64,000 nt of DNA from Adiantum capillus-veneris (GCA_014529385.2 CM043953.1:115041549-115105548); one strand, 5' to 3'. Positions 44,429 through 58,166 are shown, counted from the first letter of the stretch. The notes: generated by a model not told the origin, from the letters alone. Translations and numbers: made by a program.

Positions 44429-47400
44429 CACATGAGTTTTAGACGTGTTATCATGATTAGAAACATCCATGAAAATTTTGCATATTTGAATCACGGATTT
44501 AACAAGTTGTTCATTTTGCATAACAATAAGTGACACATTTACAAGTTGCACTTTACTTGAGAAACATGAAGATGATAATAAACCTTACTTTGTACGAGGT
44601 GAAAATATTTTCACTATGAGAATGTGTGCTTTTTGACATACACTTTCAGCATAAGAACTTTCACTTTCTATGGATGAACAATTTCTCATCGTGAAAAACA
44701 AACAATTTCTCATCATAAGAAATGTTACTTTTTCAAGGACTCTCATAACCATGTGAATGTAGAAGTTCTACGTTTGTAAACAAAAGAATACCAAATTACA
44801 ACCCTAAAAAATAATTCAAATTTTATTTTTTAAGTTAATATGCATGCACACAGTTTATTTGATTTTATTCTTCAACACAGCAGAGGGCCCACGAGGGAAG
44901 ATGCTTATCCCTTTCAATATTAGCTATGAAACATGGTCGGGTAAGGGTCACATACCATCGCCACCTAATTGATGTCCACATTTTAGATTTATAATATACA
45001 ATAATGCTTCGTGTTTGCACTAGCACAAAGTAATTGTTTTTGTACTCGTATGAAAGCTAAAAAGCAATCTTAAATTTTTTTTCCATTACCTCTAATTCAA
45101 CAATTCCTTAGAAGTGTTACAAATATAAATCACGTGATTAATTTTTAATGTGATTATTGCACATATAAAATAGATATTCTTACTTCAAAAGATAGAGAAT
45201 GTGCATTTGAAAATTGATTGTGTCTTTGAAGCTTTAATAAAGAAACCAAACAGAATACTTGTAGAATTTATTTTTCATTTTTATGTTTTTGAAAAACTTA
45301 CCACAGTGAGTAGAATTGAATTAATCAAAAAATTCACATGGTAAACCCTGCGCACAAACCGTGCTAGAGCATCATCGAAACATACACATTCATAAGCAGT
45401 AAGATTGAACCATCCCAAAATCACCGATCAAATAAGGGAGACCATCCAACATCGCAAAAACTAACAGATAGATCCGACAGGGTGGGGAGGGTGGGGCTCA
45501 AATGTGCCCATCACCAAGAGATCTCCCGAGTTGTCATCAACAAGCAACCACTACCACTGGAAAGTGTGTTCCCTCGAAAGGACTTGAAACAAACAAACTG
45601 TCAAGAAGACCGCATGAGCAAGACAAGAGATTACACAAGCCCTTGCAACCCTAAATTATACATACATCTTAAACCTATGACTCGTGGCTCTTTGTGTTAA
45701 ATAGAAGATGTAACTAATCTCTAGTTAATTTTTTAATTTAAAATCATGTGAAATATATTCACATAACCAGATGAAAAATCTCACTTAACCAAAATTTCAC
45801 ATTAACAAGATGAAAACATTTCTAACAGCTATACAAAAAGAGCATTGACTACTTCATCCAACTTATTTCTCAAAAAAATTGTTTGTGGATTGCTATAGGT
45901 GACTAGATAGTTTGATTATAGGTTATGTATTGTCCTCTTTGGATGAGACAAGTAGTATAGAAAGTTAAGGTTTAATAACCTTAAGCTTTTTATTAAAGAA
46001 GAAATCTTATGTTGTCACTTCTATCATTTGACAATTGAAGTGTATTTCATTGTTTTAACAAAAATGGTAATTGAAGTGTATTTCATTCTTTTAACAAATT
46101 GATAAAGTACAAACATATATCTAATGAAGGTAGCTAACTACAATGTAGCTCTCATTTTGAATTCAAATATACAAAGTGCATCAAAGGTATGGCCCAAAAA
46201 ATTAAATTGTAGAGAAAAATTAATCTTTTGATAGATGTGCCAAAGCTATTAAAGGAAACTGAATTAAAATTGTTCTCCCCACAAACTATGAAATTTCTTT
46301 GGCTAGTGATTTCCATTACCTCAAAAAAAAGACCACTTTTATGAATTTCCAAAATCCTTTATCTATTTGAATCTTGGTGGAGACATAAATCAAACAACAT
46401 TCAAACGAATTAGACTTATCTTTCAAAAGTTATGATCAACTTATGTCATTTCAAAAAAAAAAATCTTGAAAAAGCATAAGGTGACACGTTCTCTTAGATT
46501 ACATTTCATATTTTTTTTTAGACTCAAAGAGCAAAACTTTATAAAAAAAATAAAATAACTAACCACAGTCTAAAAGAAAAGGCTTGATTTAAAATTCAAA
46601 ATTTGATAAAGAATAGCCATAAGAATACTCTACAATTCTTTTACTATTACCTATTTATTTTGAATCTCAAAAGCCAACCACCAATTACATTTTAAAATGG
46701 GAGATCGAGTAATGCACTAATGAGAAAAGAACATCTAAACAAAGGTACATTAAAAAAAAAGCTATATCATTAAGTCTAACTTCAAACATATCTCAAACCT
46801 ACAAGCACTACTCATATAACATTCTCAACTAAGAGAAAATATAAAGAACACTTCAATGTCCAAAATAAGAAGTCATCCCAATAAAAAACCTCCACACGAG
46901 TAAAACATGAAAAAAATTTAGTTGCAAACACAATTTAGACAACAAGGGTAAAATGTATTATACACACGATTTAAACAACAAGGGTAAATTGTATTATACA
47001 AACATACCTCAAACAGAAAGCGAGTGACTCTATGCATGAGTTGATACCATGTGCCAACATAGATATTTACAAGTTTTTGTTGTCTAGGAACAAATGTTAT
47101 CCTCCTTTGCACTTTAATAGAGAGCTAGTTTTCCTTTTAAAGCCTCAACTAAGGGTTTTATGAGAGTGCATGTGTGCAAAAAGAAGTGAGGAGAGAATGA
47201 AAGTGATCTACATAAAAGAAAATGTTATGTAAAAGGACACATAAAGAAGATCGCTCAAGGGCCTTATACAAGATTCTATCGGAGTCGACAAGGATGCCCA
47301 AGAACGGGTTTTAAAAAAACACCCGATGTTTCGTGCAGTTTTGCCAAAACATTTCGGCTATTTCAGGGTTTTGGGTTTTCAGAGTAACAAAACGTGTTTT

Positions 47401-47489
47401 TATGTCACACTGATCTAGCCCTCTAAACACCAAATGTTTAGCAAACAAAACACCAAAGTTCAGATTCCGTTGCTTGAGTGACCACATTG
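44429..47489. other. AT-rich intergenic, no gene seen
   Basis: Chance frames only. Minor features are a 35-bp near-duplication with AACAAGGGTAAA near 46938-47000 and, on the minus strand near 47040, TGGTATCAACTC, which resembles a Copia primer-binding site but lacks a recognisable LTR. Confidence 0.45.
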
Positions 47490-47730
47490 GTAAAGATCGA
47501 CAATGACGATTGAGGTACTCTTGCAGTCGATGTCGACGACGATGTACTGATGGGATCTATGTTGATGACGATGATGTCGACAACGACAAGGTATTGATGG
47601 GGTCTATGTCGACGATTAGGTTCTATAGATCTATGTCGACGACGACCAGGTATTGATGGGGTCTATGTCGACCACGATGATGTCGACAATGAGGTACTGA
47701 TGGAGTCTACGTCAACGATGATGACGGCGG
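47490..47730. repeat. GTCGAC-rich minisatellite
   Basis: Imperfect units contain GGTATTGATGGGGTCTATGT and CGACGACGA/GATGATGTCGACAA, some five copies with about 50-bp spacing. Many SalI-like GTCGAC words occur. Confidence 0.8.
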
Positions 47731-47934
47731 CGATGAGGGTCTGGCACAAGGGGTACTGGGTGTTCAATTACTGTGTTGACGACAGTAACGACGACGACGA
47801 CGACACTATGGCTGAATGTCGGAATCTTCTAGCGGTGTCGATGGTAAGGGGTCTGCAACCAACGACGAGGCTAGGTTGAGGTCTGTTGCTGCTTCACAAT
47901 TGAAAACACTGGCTGTCTTCACTAAAAACGTCGT

Positions 47935-48015
47935 TCATGCTGGTTGAAAACACCGATCATCATGGCTGAAAACGTTGGTAATTATGGCTGAAAAACGTTG
48001 GTCATCATGGCTTGT
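47935..48015. repeat. 22-bp tandem repeat
   Basis: Three or four copies of GGCTGAAAACGTTGGTCATCAT and close variants. Confidence 0.75.
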
Positions 48016-48019
48016 CTTG

Positions 48020-50440
48020 CTGAGAAAATGTTGGGTTGCTACTGGCTACTACGGCACGGCTTGGTGCCCTACAAATTCCCTGGTTCTCTGGCTTCTACGA
48101 GCGCCCTATGGGCTACTTAACACGTTGGAAAGGGGGAAGAGGGAACAAACCCAGCACACTCTACACTTGCCTCTCTATAGCCCAAGATAAATTCCGCACC
48201 CCTAACCACACAGAATCACATACAAACACACGCTATCTGCCAATCTTCCATACACCGACTCGCCTACGAGCAATCACAGCTACACACAATCGACCATAAC
48301 CGCAAACATTTGTCAACAAACCACCATCCCACACTTGTACCCACCAATGCATACACTCATCCCAATACTGTAAACACACTCACATAGGGAGGCGACACAC
48401 ACCTCGACCACACATATAATTGCTCACTCAATCATTCTCTCCCTCCCTCTTTGCTCACACACACACAATCCCGGAGCCAATGCTACCACGGGCATATGGC
48501 AAAAGACGAGCCATAGATGAGATCGATGGCAAGCTCGACAAAAAACGCAAACCAACTATGTATCACATCAACACAATCCCAATACAATGATGGTAACTGT
48601 CAAATGCGTGCTTTGGTGCAACATGGTACCCTTCCTTGGCTTTTGGAGATTATCCGTGCTCATGTTTCCTCTTGTACTCTTTCCTTCGTGCTTCCTTGTG
48701 CCTTGGCGTCTAGCTATCCGCAGCTTGCAGCGGCACCTTTTCAATTTATGGGCATCCTTGACATGCTACCCTTTGCGTAACAACTCCCTCCAACCAGCGC
48801 GCTCCCCCAAAACTTAACATGGCTTTGTGTTACTCTGCTCACGGCACCTTTCTTTCCACACCAGTCGACCCCTTCCACAAGTGGACGCCCCTCCTCTATC
48901 CACCAGATGGCGCTCTTCTCTCTCGCCTTATGAAGCCCCCGCCACCTCACGCAACACCTCTAGGGCTGCTTCTTTACTCAGTGATTGCCTTGGATGGACC
49001 CCCCTTGGTCACAGCCTTGAGCCTCCCTTCAGCCTTGGCCCCCTCTTCATGGCGGCCTCTGTCGGTTCTGCAGCCCGTCTTGACTCCAATAAATGCCCCC
49101 TTGGTCTTCCCAAGCTCCACACATGCAGACTCCGCCATCCTCAGAGGCACCCCCTCCGTATTGCTTGCTCCAGAAAGCCCGCGGCTTTTCCTAGTCCTCC
49201 TTTCTCGCTGCTCGGCCAGCCCTTGGCTAGCTCTCATACACCTTGAATCATATTTACTCTTTGTAGCATCCTCCCTGTAGCCCTTAACTGCAGCCCCTCC
49301 TATCACTTCTACGGCCCCCTGCAGCAGCCCGATCAAACCCCGTCCACCTCTGTCCAAAACTGACCGCCCTCCCATGCAAACCTCCAAGTGGCGCTACTTT
49401 CCCATGCAAGCTACAGAGCCCGCAGCCCTTCTTCCAGCGCTCTCAGACTGCCACCTCTGCAGTTAACGCCATCTCTTTATGGCCCTCATTTTTTTCTTTT
49501 GCATGGCCACCAGGTGGCGCCACTCTCCCTGTGCTACTCGTCTCTGGCTTTTTTCAAAAGTTCTTTTTTAAAAAATTTTAACGTCCCCAATTGGGTAGCA
49601 TTCCCGCACAAGGTGATCGGTGATCGATTCACTTTGAGTTTCGCTTGGCTATGTTTATGTCAATGCTGTGCTTGGTGGTAGGCATCAGAGTTTCGATACC
49701 AATCATGCACAGATGTCTTTACGACGGTAGTTCCCGGTCGGCGAGATCCTGGTCGATCCCAGTCCCAAGAGACTACAACTGCCATGGTCATCACAAACTT
49801 CGAGCTGGTTGATTTCGTCCACCGATCAAGCACAGCTTCCCCTCAAGAGCTGCACAGGGCAAGCCGTAACACCCAAACCACACATCATATCAAAAGCCAC
49901 CAAAAATATCAATAGTCCTCGCACTTGAGACATCCCGACCAATAGAGCTCAAATCCATGACTCGACCATCAACATATCACACATACACATCACAAGAACA
50001 CCTGTTCCCATCTACATCTAGTACGTGCCCAAGTATTCAGATATCCTCCTGCAAAGCTTCACGCACCTGCTCCTAGTATTTCCATGAGCCGACAACCTTC
50101 ATCTGTACCAACGTTGGATCGAGCATGCTTTAATTCAGCCCCACGACCATTTAAATAATAGACTGAAAAGTGACTTATTAAATAAGACAGGCTAAGAGGT
50201 GGTTCACATGCGGCAAAACACCTACATGATGAAATGTTGTCCTGTGCAAGAGAGGGTATGCAACTATAACCAGTCTCGACATGCATGTCCTGCTAGAGGC
50301 TCACAAAGGTGCCAAGCTCTGTCCTAAGCTAATGACTCATGCTAAATTATAGGAGAAGTATGTCCACATAGCGCAAGTGAAGTGCGCACGTGACATGTTG
50401 TGTGAATAAACCAATTTGACTATGAATGTTGTTGCCTCTA
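48020..50440. other. GC-richer block, no convincing gene
   Basis: Overlapping open frames exist on both strands at 48819-49387, which is expected of C-rich DNA with few stops and does not prove coding. On the minus strand near 49700, TTGGTATCGAAACTCTGA resembles a Copia-type primer-binding site, so a retroelement remnant is possible. No LTR pair was recognised. Confidence 0.35.
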
Positions 50441-50449
50441 ACCCAATTG

Positions 50450-50740
50450 CAAACCCATGTGGGCACGTGTGGTTCTCATCAACTGGCAAACCCCACCATG
50501 CTGGCAACCCTGAACTCTTTGTTCTCAACCCCAACATCCTCTATAACCTCCACCTCAACATCCCTGTTGACAAACCCAACCTATTTATGGCTGGCAACCC
50601 CAGCTCTAACTCCAACTAGCAAACCCAACCTCTTCATAGCTGGCAACCCCTACTCTAACTCCAACAACCTTGGAATCAATCTCATCATCAACATCCCTAC
50701 CGACAACTCCAGCCTTTCCATGCTTGCCGACATCCTTGAC
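50450..50740 (-). repeat. GTTGCCAGC-type minisatellite
   Basis: The minus strand repeats words such as GGGTTGCCAGC, GTTGGGTTTGCC and GGATGTTG with irregular spacing. Confidence 0.55.
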
Positions 50741-50755
50741 TATAGCATTTGCAAT

Positions 50756-51058
50756 CTAGGCATTGTCACCTTCGGCAACCTCAAACTTAGCCTCTTTCCC
50801 GACAACCCCACTACCAACTGATCTAACAGTTGCTATCACACCTAGCGAGGGTGATGAGAGTGAGGTTGGATTAGTTGTTGCAAGCACAACAGGTAGATTT
50901 TTCATAGTCAATGCTGGTGTAAAAACCTTGGTATTCCTCAGATTTCTTTCAAGAGCAAATGAATGCAACAACTCCTCAACCGTGAAGCACTTGCCCAGAT
51001 CATCTTTAAAGCTGGTCTTATCAACATTTTGGAAGCCAATGACATTTTTGTTATCCAA
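50756..51058 (-). pseudogene. possible 3' exon of the tnp2-like gene
   Basis: Open minus-strand segment (VIGFQNVDKTSFKDDLGKCF, VEELLHSFALERNL, AKFEVAEGDN) preceded by a plausible splice acceptor (TTTATAG). It lies downstream of the transposase-like exons on the same strand, but no domain links it to them. It ends in a TAG that again could be CAG. Confidence 0.3.
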
Positions 51059-51638
51059 ACTATCTCTATAAATGTCAAAGCCAAGGCTTTAAGAGCAATC
51101 GAGCTTTAAACAAAGTATTTGTCAAGCATGAAAGAGATTAACTAATAAAATGAGCCATTGATAGAACGTATATTAGAAAGATTTAGCATTCAAAGGACGT
51201 TTAATAACTTACCATTTAAATAAATTTATCTGAACTTGGAGTATTGTCTATATTGAGGCCTCTCAAAGTACTTGGAGTATTGTCTATATTGAGGCCTCTC
51301 AAATTACTTGAAATAATCTCCAGCTCTCCAATGTTTTCAGTCATAATCCTACAATGCAATTAAAAAGCCAAATGCAATTGTCCATTTCAATTTTACGATG
51401 CACAAAGTCATTCGTCGTCATTAAAAACCATGATAATTGTCATTTTTATCATGAAAATTGCAAATATACCTACTAACAATAATGCTCAAGTAGATGTACA
51501 TACATGTTATTTTGTTACAATCGCTTCAAAATAAGGTGTAGGAGCATAAACCTTGCATACAGTATTGAGCAGCTTATCTTGTTTAGACATGTAGATACCT
51601 TAGGAACAAAGCATAAAACTATAGACATCTTATCCGTT
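51059..51638. other. spacer, no gene seen
   Basis: AT-rich. A 43-bp direct repeat (ACTTGGAGTATTGTCTATAT then TGAGGCCTCTCAAA) occurs twice at about 51234-51303. Confidence 0.5.
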
Positions 51639-54584
51639 TTAGATTTCCTCATGTCTAAAACGAGTCGTATTGCAAATGGCATCACTTGCCTCTTCAATGT
51701 TTCCAGCTCCTAATGGAATCCAACCTGACAAGACCTTCAAACAAACATTCATATCTCTCCATGTGTCCTCCTCCTTCACAACCTCCCACTCATCTGCTAT
51801 CATCTTACTCAATATTGCCAATTTCACTTTGTGTAACTGATTGAAAATGTCTCGCACAACTGAATGTTGAAGATTATCCAAATCGTTATGTAGGTTTTCC
51901 AAGACAATGTCACCACATACTACCCAAGGTGGAGGGTAACCTGGAAATCCAAGCTTTACTAAACCCTTCCGAACTTCATCATCTTGCATCTCATAGACAA
52001 TGTTGTCTCCACTTTCACCACAAGGTAGAAGGAAACATTTATGCTTGAGGTTAGAAATTGACTTTATTTGCAAGGTCCTGTTGTGGAGTTCCAATGCTGA
52101 AATTACCTTCATACCGGTGACTTCATTCCTTGGCAATCCATCCAGTTCTTCTCCATTGTTGGCAAAATTTCCAACAAAGAATACTTCAATGTTGTGGTGG
52201 CTCTCATGAAAGAAGAACTCTCGAATTTCGCACAATCGAATACCTTCTTGCTGGTTGCAAAAGGCTATCACATTGTCATTGACATTGTATTTTTCTCCCT
52301 TAAAAAACACCTTACTAAATGTAGCAAGTTCATGAACAAATAGATCAGACCTCCAAAAAGATTCAAGATATGATCTTTTAAAATCAGCCATAGACCTGAA
52401 TTTCCTTTTTTTTGGACCCACAAGCACTCCCTTTGCATCCAAAACATGTTTGCATGGACAAGGATCTAGAAGATCGCGTGCTTAGAAAAGATCTAGTGCT
52501 ACTTTCTCAGAAGTTGCAACAAGGACACCTTGTTTGTGCCATTCTTCACATGAAAGACTAAGATCTCTATCAAAAAGAGTACCCTCTGGCTTTTGCAAAC
52601 AAGTATGCATAAACACTAATAGTCGCTCTTGTGGTTGCAAGCCATCTTCTTCTACCTTTATATTTTGTCTTGTCTTCGTAAACAAAACCCTGCTGTGATG
52701 ATGAGCATACGTCATTTCATTTGCCTTGTTGTTGGTGGGTATAGAAACAACCCCATTCACAGCTCTTTCGTATCTGTAACACCACATACCATCATGTCCA
52801 CCAAATTGTAGTATGTCATCAAGCATTTCTGCATTTCCTACAATCACATTTACATTGAAAATTGTTTAGCTATTTATACTCTCAAGGTACACCAAACTGA
52901 ATTTAGAGCTTCAAAACTTATGAAAGCTGATTTTCAAATTGAAGGTCTTCTTACCAGCAACATGCTCCAAGGGAGAAGCATTCGGTCCAAAAGCCTCTTC
53001 TGATCTTATTCGCCATGATAGTAGTAACTTTTGCACCACTTCAAAATCTTGTTGTGACCAGCCATGACACCTTGTATAGTTGTAGAAGATATGAGCAATA
53101 TCTATCAGCAACATTCCAAGGTCCTTCATCTCCCTGCTGATGCTTGTCACCATGTTCAATATATGGGGTAGACACCACATTACAAACTTTTGGTGCTCCT
53201 CGGCTATAAACATGTTATGATGCTGGCTTGGATTGAACGAAGGCCATCGCCCTTGATTCTTGTAACTTTTTGGTACTGCGAAGATAGCCTCTTGGGTACA
53301 TGTATCTATGAGTTTCTTTTGTTGATTGCTTGATCCATCAAAAAGACTCTTTATATACTTTTTGAAAAGATTCAATGCAAAAATATGCATAACATCATAA
53401 ACCAAGTCCTTGTTGATATCAAAACCATAAAGGTCATATAACACCCATAAACAAGATTCACCTGTAAGGCTAGCACTTGAAAGTTTTTCCTCTTTTCCTT
53501 TCTTTGTGGACTCTCGCTTTGAGAGACCTATCGCTTCATACATTTGATCGACCTTCCTTTTGGGGGCTGGATTCCGACCTTGTAATCTATTTTGATCATA
53601 AACATAAAAAGGGATTCTTCCTTGTTGGCTCACCTTGCTTGTTACTGGACAATCTCTACGACAACCATTCTTTCCGCCATCTTTTAATAAACCCAATTTA
53701 CACCGCGCACGATGATCTCCTGTCCAAAACATTAATAACGATCGCAACCTACACTGACCTTGGTCATCATTAAAAAGCCCATCTGTAATGAGTTGTGTCG
53801 GATAGCAATATTGCACCATAAATCCATCCACAAATGAAGATACGAGTTCGTTTATTAGAGGAGTCAAAAAATATTGTGAAATGTCTCCATGTCTTTGTTC
53901 TAACTGAATCAAGATGAATGGAATAAAAAGAAGAGGTAGAGGACCAATTTTACTGGCTTTTTTTGCATTGACAATGCACATATCCAGAATTCCAACCTCC
54001 TTTTGTTTAGTTTTTGCAGCTTGAAATCCATCCCAATGACAAACTACTGCAAAATTCCTTGGATCCCCCTTCAAGCCACAATCATAAAGATAAAATTATT
54101 TTGTAAAAGAGACATCTGCAAGGACTAAAATTACATCCAATAGAAATGAATAAAAACTATTAACATTTGCATCAGTTGTTGGTATGCAAACTTACAAAAA
54201 TAGAAAGAAATAGATGCATGCAATTTATGAAATCGTAAAATTTGGCCAGCTCTTAAGATTCAAGACTAATCACTATATCACTACAATATGGAAAAGATTC
54301 TTACCTTTGACATTTGTTGCTATTTTTGAATCCATCCCCTACATTTTGTGCATCGAAAGGCATACTCTTTTTCTTGAGCATTCCAGCCATGAACAAGCTC
54401 TTGACTTTTCATAGAAAGAGGGAAGGCCCTGTAGATTTTTTTGCATTGTTCATTATCACAAATAACAAGGAGTTCCCAAAGAGCATTCGGATCCCAAAAT
54501 TCTTTGCATAGTTTAATCTTTTGACCATCCCAAAGCTGCTTGATATTTCTTTCTTTTGTGTTATTTTCCATGAGCCATGTTGTT

Positions 54585-54589
54585 CTATC
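54585..54589. repeat. left target duplication of Copia-2 (CTATC)
   Basis: CTATC here and at 58968-58972, beyond the Cassandra copy, flank the whole composite insertion. Confidence 0.85.
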
Positions 54590-54779
54590 TGTTGGGGTAT
54601 AGGCGTCTGTGCCTTGCCTGACTGCCCAGAGTCTGGGCGCCCACTGACTTGTATACCTTATACATAGCATAAGTGTATAGGGGGCTGCTCACTCTTTTGG
54701 AGTCTCCCCACCCACATCGTGTGTGCATCTCCTTCTCTCTCTCTCACTCTCCGTCTGTGGTGCTCCCCGATCCCCTTCA
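54590..54779 (+). repeat. Copia-2 5' LTR
   Basis: TGTTGGGGTATAGG...CCCCTTCA. It contains CCCAGAGTCTGGGCG (inverted repeat) and a short CT stretch. Confidence 0.95.
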
Positions 54780-54781
54780 AT

Positions 54782-54798
54782 TGGTATCAGAGCTATGG
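54782..54798 (+). other. Copia-2 primer-binding site
   Basis: TGGTATCAGAGCTATGG is complementary to the 3' end of initiator tRNA-Met, as usual in plant Copia elements. Confidence 0.9.
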
Positions 54799-54799
54799 T

Positions 54800-56437
54800 G
54801 ACCGCGGAGAGCACGACGGCTTTGAGAGCTTCGAGGCGATAGCTCGCTCGCTCTCGACGGTGGAGTTCGATCGCGGACTTTCACGGAGAGCGATTTTAGC
54901 TTGAGGAGCATTGTCTTTGGAGCTTAGGAGCTTGGTGTGGTCAAGCTTGGTCGAGGAGGCGGTTGCGGCTTCCTTGGTGAGAGGAGCTTTTGAGCTTAGT
55001 GGAGCTCGTTAGAGAAGTGCTCGGCGGAGGAGAGCTTGACATTCGAGTGCTTGGATGCTGTTGTGGCAGAGCTCTTGTGTTGGAGCTTGCATTGAGAGGA
55101 CATTGCATCACGCAGAGTGGAGCAGGAGCAGGTTCAAGACTGTGTGCAGCTCGTTTTTGCCATTTTCGGGCTCTAAAACGCAGTTTTTTGCGTAGCTCCG
55201 TCATACAGAGTCAGATCTACATGATCCAGGAGTATAGGTCAGGGTTTTGGCACGCTCTGGACGCGATGGTGATGTCTATTTGCTGAAATTATGCTTTGAA
55301 TTACAGCAGGTACAGCAGCAAGTTTATTTGTGCACTTTCGGGTCCCAAAAACACTCTTTTTGGCATAGCTTTCACACCCGGACTCGGATACATATGATCC
55401 AGGAGTCTACCTTGGGGTTTTGGCACGCTCCGGACGCCCTCGTCATATCAGAATTTTAAAATTCTGAACGCTGAATTTTTTGCAGCAGCAGTTGTTTATT
55501 GTGTGTCGAGGATTCCACACATGGTTTGCTCTCAGATGTGAGAGTGATATTTGCTGCAAGTTTCCTCACAGGTGGGAGGATACGATGTATGCCTTATGTG
55601 GTTTGATGCTCAAGGAGACTAATGTGATTGCATTTTGAGCTCGGCAATGTATGCCTCGAGCATGTTTTTTGGCAGTCACAGGTAGAGCAGATATTTGTGT
55701 ACTAGATTTGCAGGTGCTTGCAATGATGTATGCAAAGTGTGGAGATTGGTGCATGCATTTGGAGTGCGGTTTGATGTGCTTTGGTTGCTCATGATTTTGA
55801 GCGTGCAGTCAGTTTGGTTACTGGTTTTGTGGCCGTTTTACTGACGAAACTCTGGCGAAATTTTCCCAGGAGTTTTATGCGCATCATTTATGCGATCTAG
55901 GTAGAGATTGCGGGTTGCACTCAGCATTTGTGTGCGGTGTTCTCTGCAGGTGGGAGATTTGTGCGTGTGTATGCATCGATACCGCACAGTGTGGGCTTGG
56001 TGATTAGCTCACGGGTTTGACAGGCGTACAGTTATCTTGGCACACTCACAGGAGTGAGTATTGTGATGTATGCTTGTGTGGCTACGAGCTAGGTAGCCGG
56101 ATTCGAGCACTAATGGCTTGAGGTTTTTCAGCAGGTTTCAGCTACAGGTTTACAAGTTTACAGGCAGGTTTGAGGGCTTATTTGGGTGCTGAATTTTCAG
56201 CCATTGTTTCCTCTTTGCAGGTGTCCATGTATGGCTCAGTTGTAGGCTGATTTGGGACACATTTGTGACTTGTTTATGCAGCTGTTTAAGAGCTGAATTT
56301 TGGGGTTGTTTTGGGGCTGATTTGCAGCCATATCTTACAGCCATATTTGTAGACTTTTGTTGATGCGATTCGAGCCAGTTTAGGGCTGATTTGGTTGACA
56401 TTTGCTACTCATTGTTGGTTGCTCTTTTGCGAGCATT
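54800..56437 (+). other. Copia-2 leader, non-coding
   Basis: 1.6 kb between primer site and gag. A motif ATGATCCAGGAGT...GGTTTTGGCACGCTC occurs twice (about 55215-55275 and 55390-55445) and is shared with the Copia-1 leader near 15345. The last 300 bp repeat GGGCTGATTT-like words. Confidence 0.7.
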
Positions 56438-58087
56438 ATGGCTGATTTTTCATTTGACTTCCAGCGTTATGGTCTGACACAGTTTGATGGTGCAGATTTT
56501 GTTGCTTGGAAGGAACATATGCTTGTTGCATTGACAGATTTGGGGCAGGATAAACCCTTGCGTGGTTTATCGGCGAAGCCCAAGTCTATGAGTGATGATG
56601 ATTGGCAGGATCTTGATGAGTTAGCAATGTCTACGATTCGTTTGCATCTGGTTGAGTCTGTTTACTGGCAGGTCTCGAGGGAGACTACAACTCATGCTTT
56701 ATGGCAGAGTTTACATGCTATGTACGGGACATCCATGTCTACAGGGAAGTCTAGTTCCACTTCTATGTCCATGGGAGAGATTGGTCCCACACGCAAGTCT
56801 CGACGACATAGAGACTTGACATGTTGGCATTGTGGACACAGAGGGCACATTAGGCGTCGATGTTTCAGGCGTTTGAGACAACGGAGGCGACAGATGCGTG
56901 ATGCAGATTTGGGCATGACAGATGCTAGTGAGATCAGTACGGTGGTTACTGAGTATGCTTGTGACGGCGATGTCACATTTACATCTAGCTTGTCTTCAGA
57001 CAATCTTATGTCTACGGATTGCATATTGGATTGCACATTGTCTTCACATTGGTTACTAGATTCAGATGCTACATTCCATGTCACGTCGCATCGTGAGTGG
57101 TTTAGCACGTTTTCTAGTGGGAGACTTGGTTGTGTGCACATGGCTGATGGTGCTGTGTATGACATTGAGGGTACAGGAGACGTATGTTTGTCCTTGCCCA
57201 GTGGTATGAGATTTACCCTGCGTCATGTGCGTTATGTGCCAGATCTGAGACGGGATTTGATCTCAGTCAGACAGTTACGGGATAGTGGATGTCAGATTTC
57301 GCTACGAGAGCGAGATTTTGTGATGCATTTGGGTTCGCTAGTGATTGCGAGAGGTGCCAGGAGTGGTACACGTTACCCATTGCATGTGGATCACACGAGA
57401 GACGGTGTTGTCTCTGTGATCACGTAGCCAGGTAGAGAGCGAGAGAGCAGGCGAGTCTCTTTTGCTTGTGGGTTGCAGGATGCTTTGCATGGAGTGCAGA
57501 GCAGTGACCTTGTTGTGCAGGTTGCGTCTAGGGATGCACAGGTAGAGCGGGACAGCTCTAGTGAGTCACAGCAGGATGAGTCATCAGAGGTGATGACAGA
57601 GATGACTCACATGGATGTTGAGATGTCGACTATTGTGGAGTCATTTCTTCATATGCTTATGCCAGAGCTTGATGCAGATTCAGGACATATGGATACACTT
57701 GGTACACATGTGATATGTGGTGGGCACGAGGAGTCACTCCAGAGCTCGGAGTCAGAGTGCCATGGTCTCTATGATAGGGGACAGGATTGCCATGTGTTGA
57801 GTTCTGAGTTGGAGGTGGCAGAGGTTGCCAGGGTTGCATCAACGTTCGGTGTCCTTATGTACGAGATGCTGATCTCGAGGCCCGACATAGCAGCTGCAGT
57901 GGGAGCATTTGCAGCAGGGTTGATCAGTCGTTCGATGACTGATCTCGGCATAGAGCATAGGGGAGGTTTTCAGGTATTGCGTACATACTTGCAGTACGTG
58001 TGCGGTACGTCTGGTGGTGTATGGACTTACACGGAAGCAGGACAGCCGGATGCACACGATCACAGCCACCCAGTGGGCATCGGTTGA
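56438..58087 (+). pseudogene. Copia-2 gag-protease joined to RNase H remnant
   Basis: The ATG at 56438 starts MADFSFDFQRYGLTQFDGAD. The gag domain (FVAWKEHMLVAL, STIRLHLVESVYWQVS) is followed by a CCHC knuckle CWHCGHRGHIRRRC, a protease box WLLDSDATFHVT (the usual D-S-G-A is D-S-D-A) and the pre-integrase segment (LRHVRYVPDLRRDLISVRQL). TAG at 57425-57427 interrupts the frame. The same frame then continues through an acidic linker to SRPDIAAAVGAFAAGLISRS and FQVLRTYLQYVCGTSGG, the region between reverse transcriptase and RNase H. A large deletion thus removed integrase and reverse transcriptase but kept the frame. Codon use and length suggest the gag part could still be made. Confidence 0.88.
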
Positions 58088-58150
58088 GAGCGGTTTTCTC
58101 TCACCTTTTGTAGTCTTTAGACTAGGTTCCCTTGCTTAAAGGCACAGTCG

Positions 58151-58166
58151 CCTTTAAGTGGGAGGT
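58151..58166 (+). other. Copia-2 polypurine tract
   Basis: CCTTTAAGTGGGAGGT directly precedes the 3' LTR. Confidence 0.75.

Noticed and set aside
47030-47060. Primer-binding site of another Copia element
   Set aside because: TGGTATCAACTC on the minus strand is suggestive, but no LTR boundary or internal domain was found next to it.
48819-49387. Overlapping 130-150 codon frames on both strands
   Set aside because: C-rich composition lowers stop frequency in all frames. No domain, splice or start context favours either strand.
54785-54905. Host gene start with 5' UTR after the LTR
   Set aside because: The sequence directly follows the Copia-2 primer-binding site and belongs to the element's leader.
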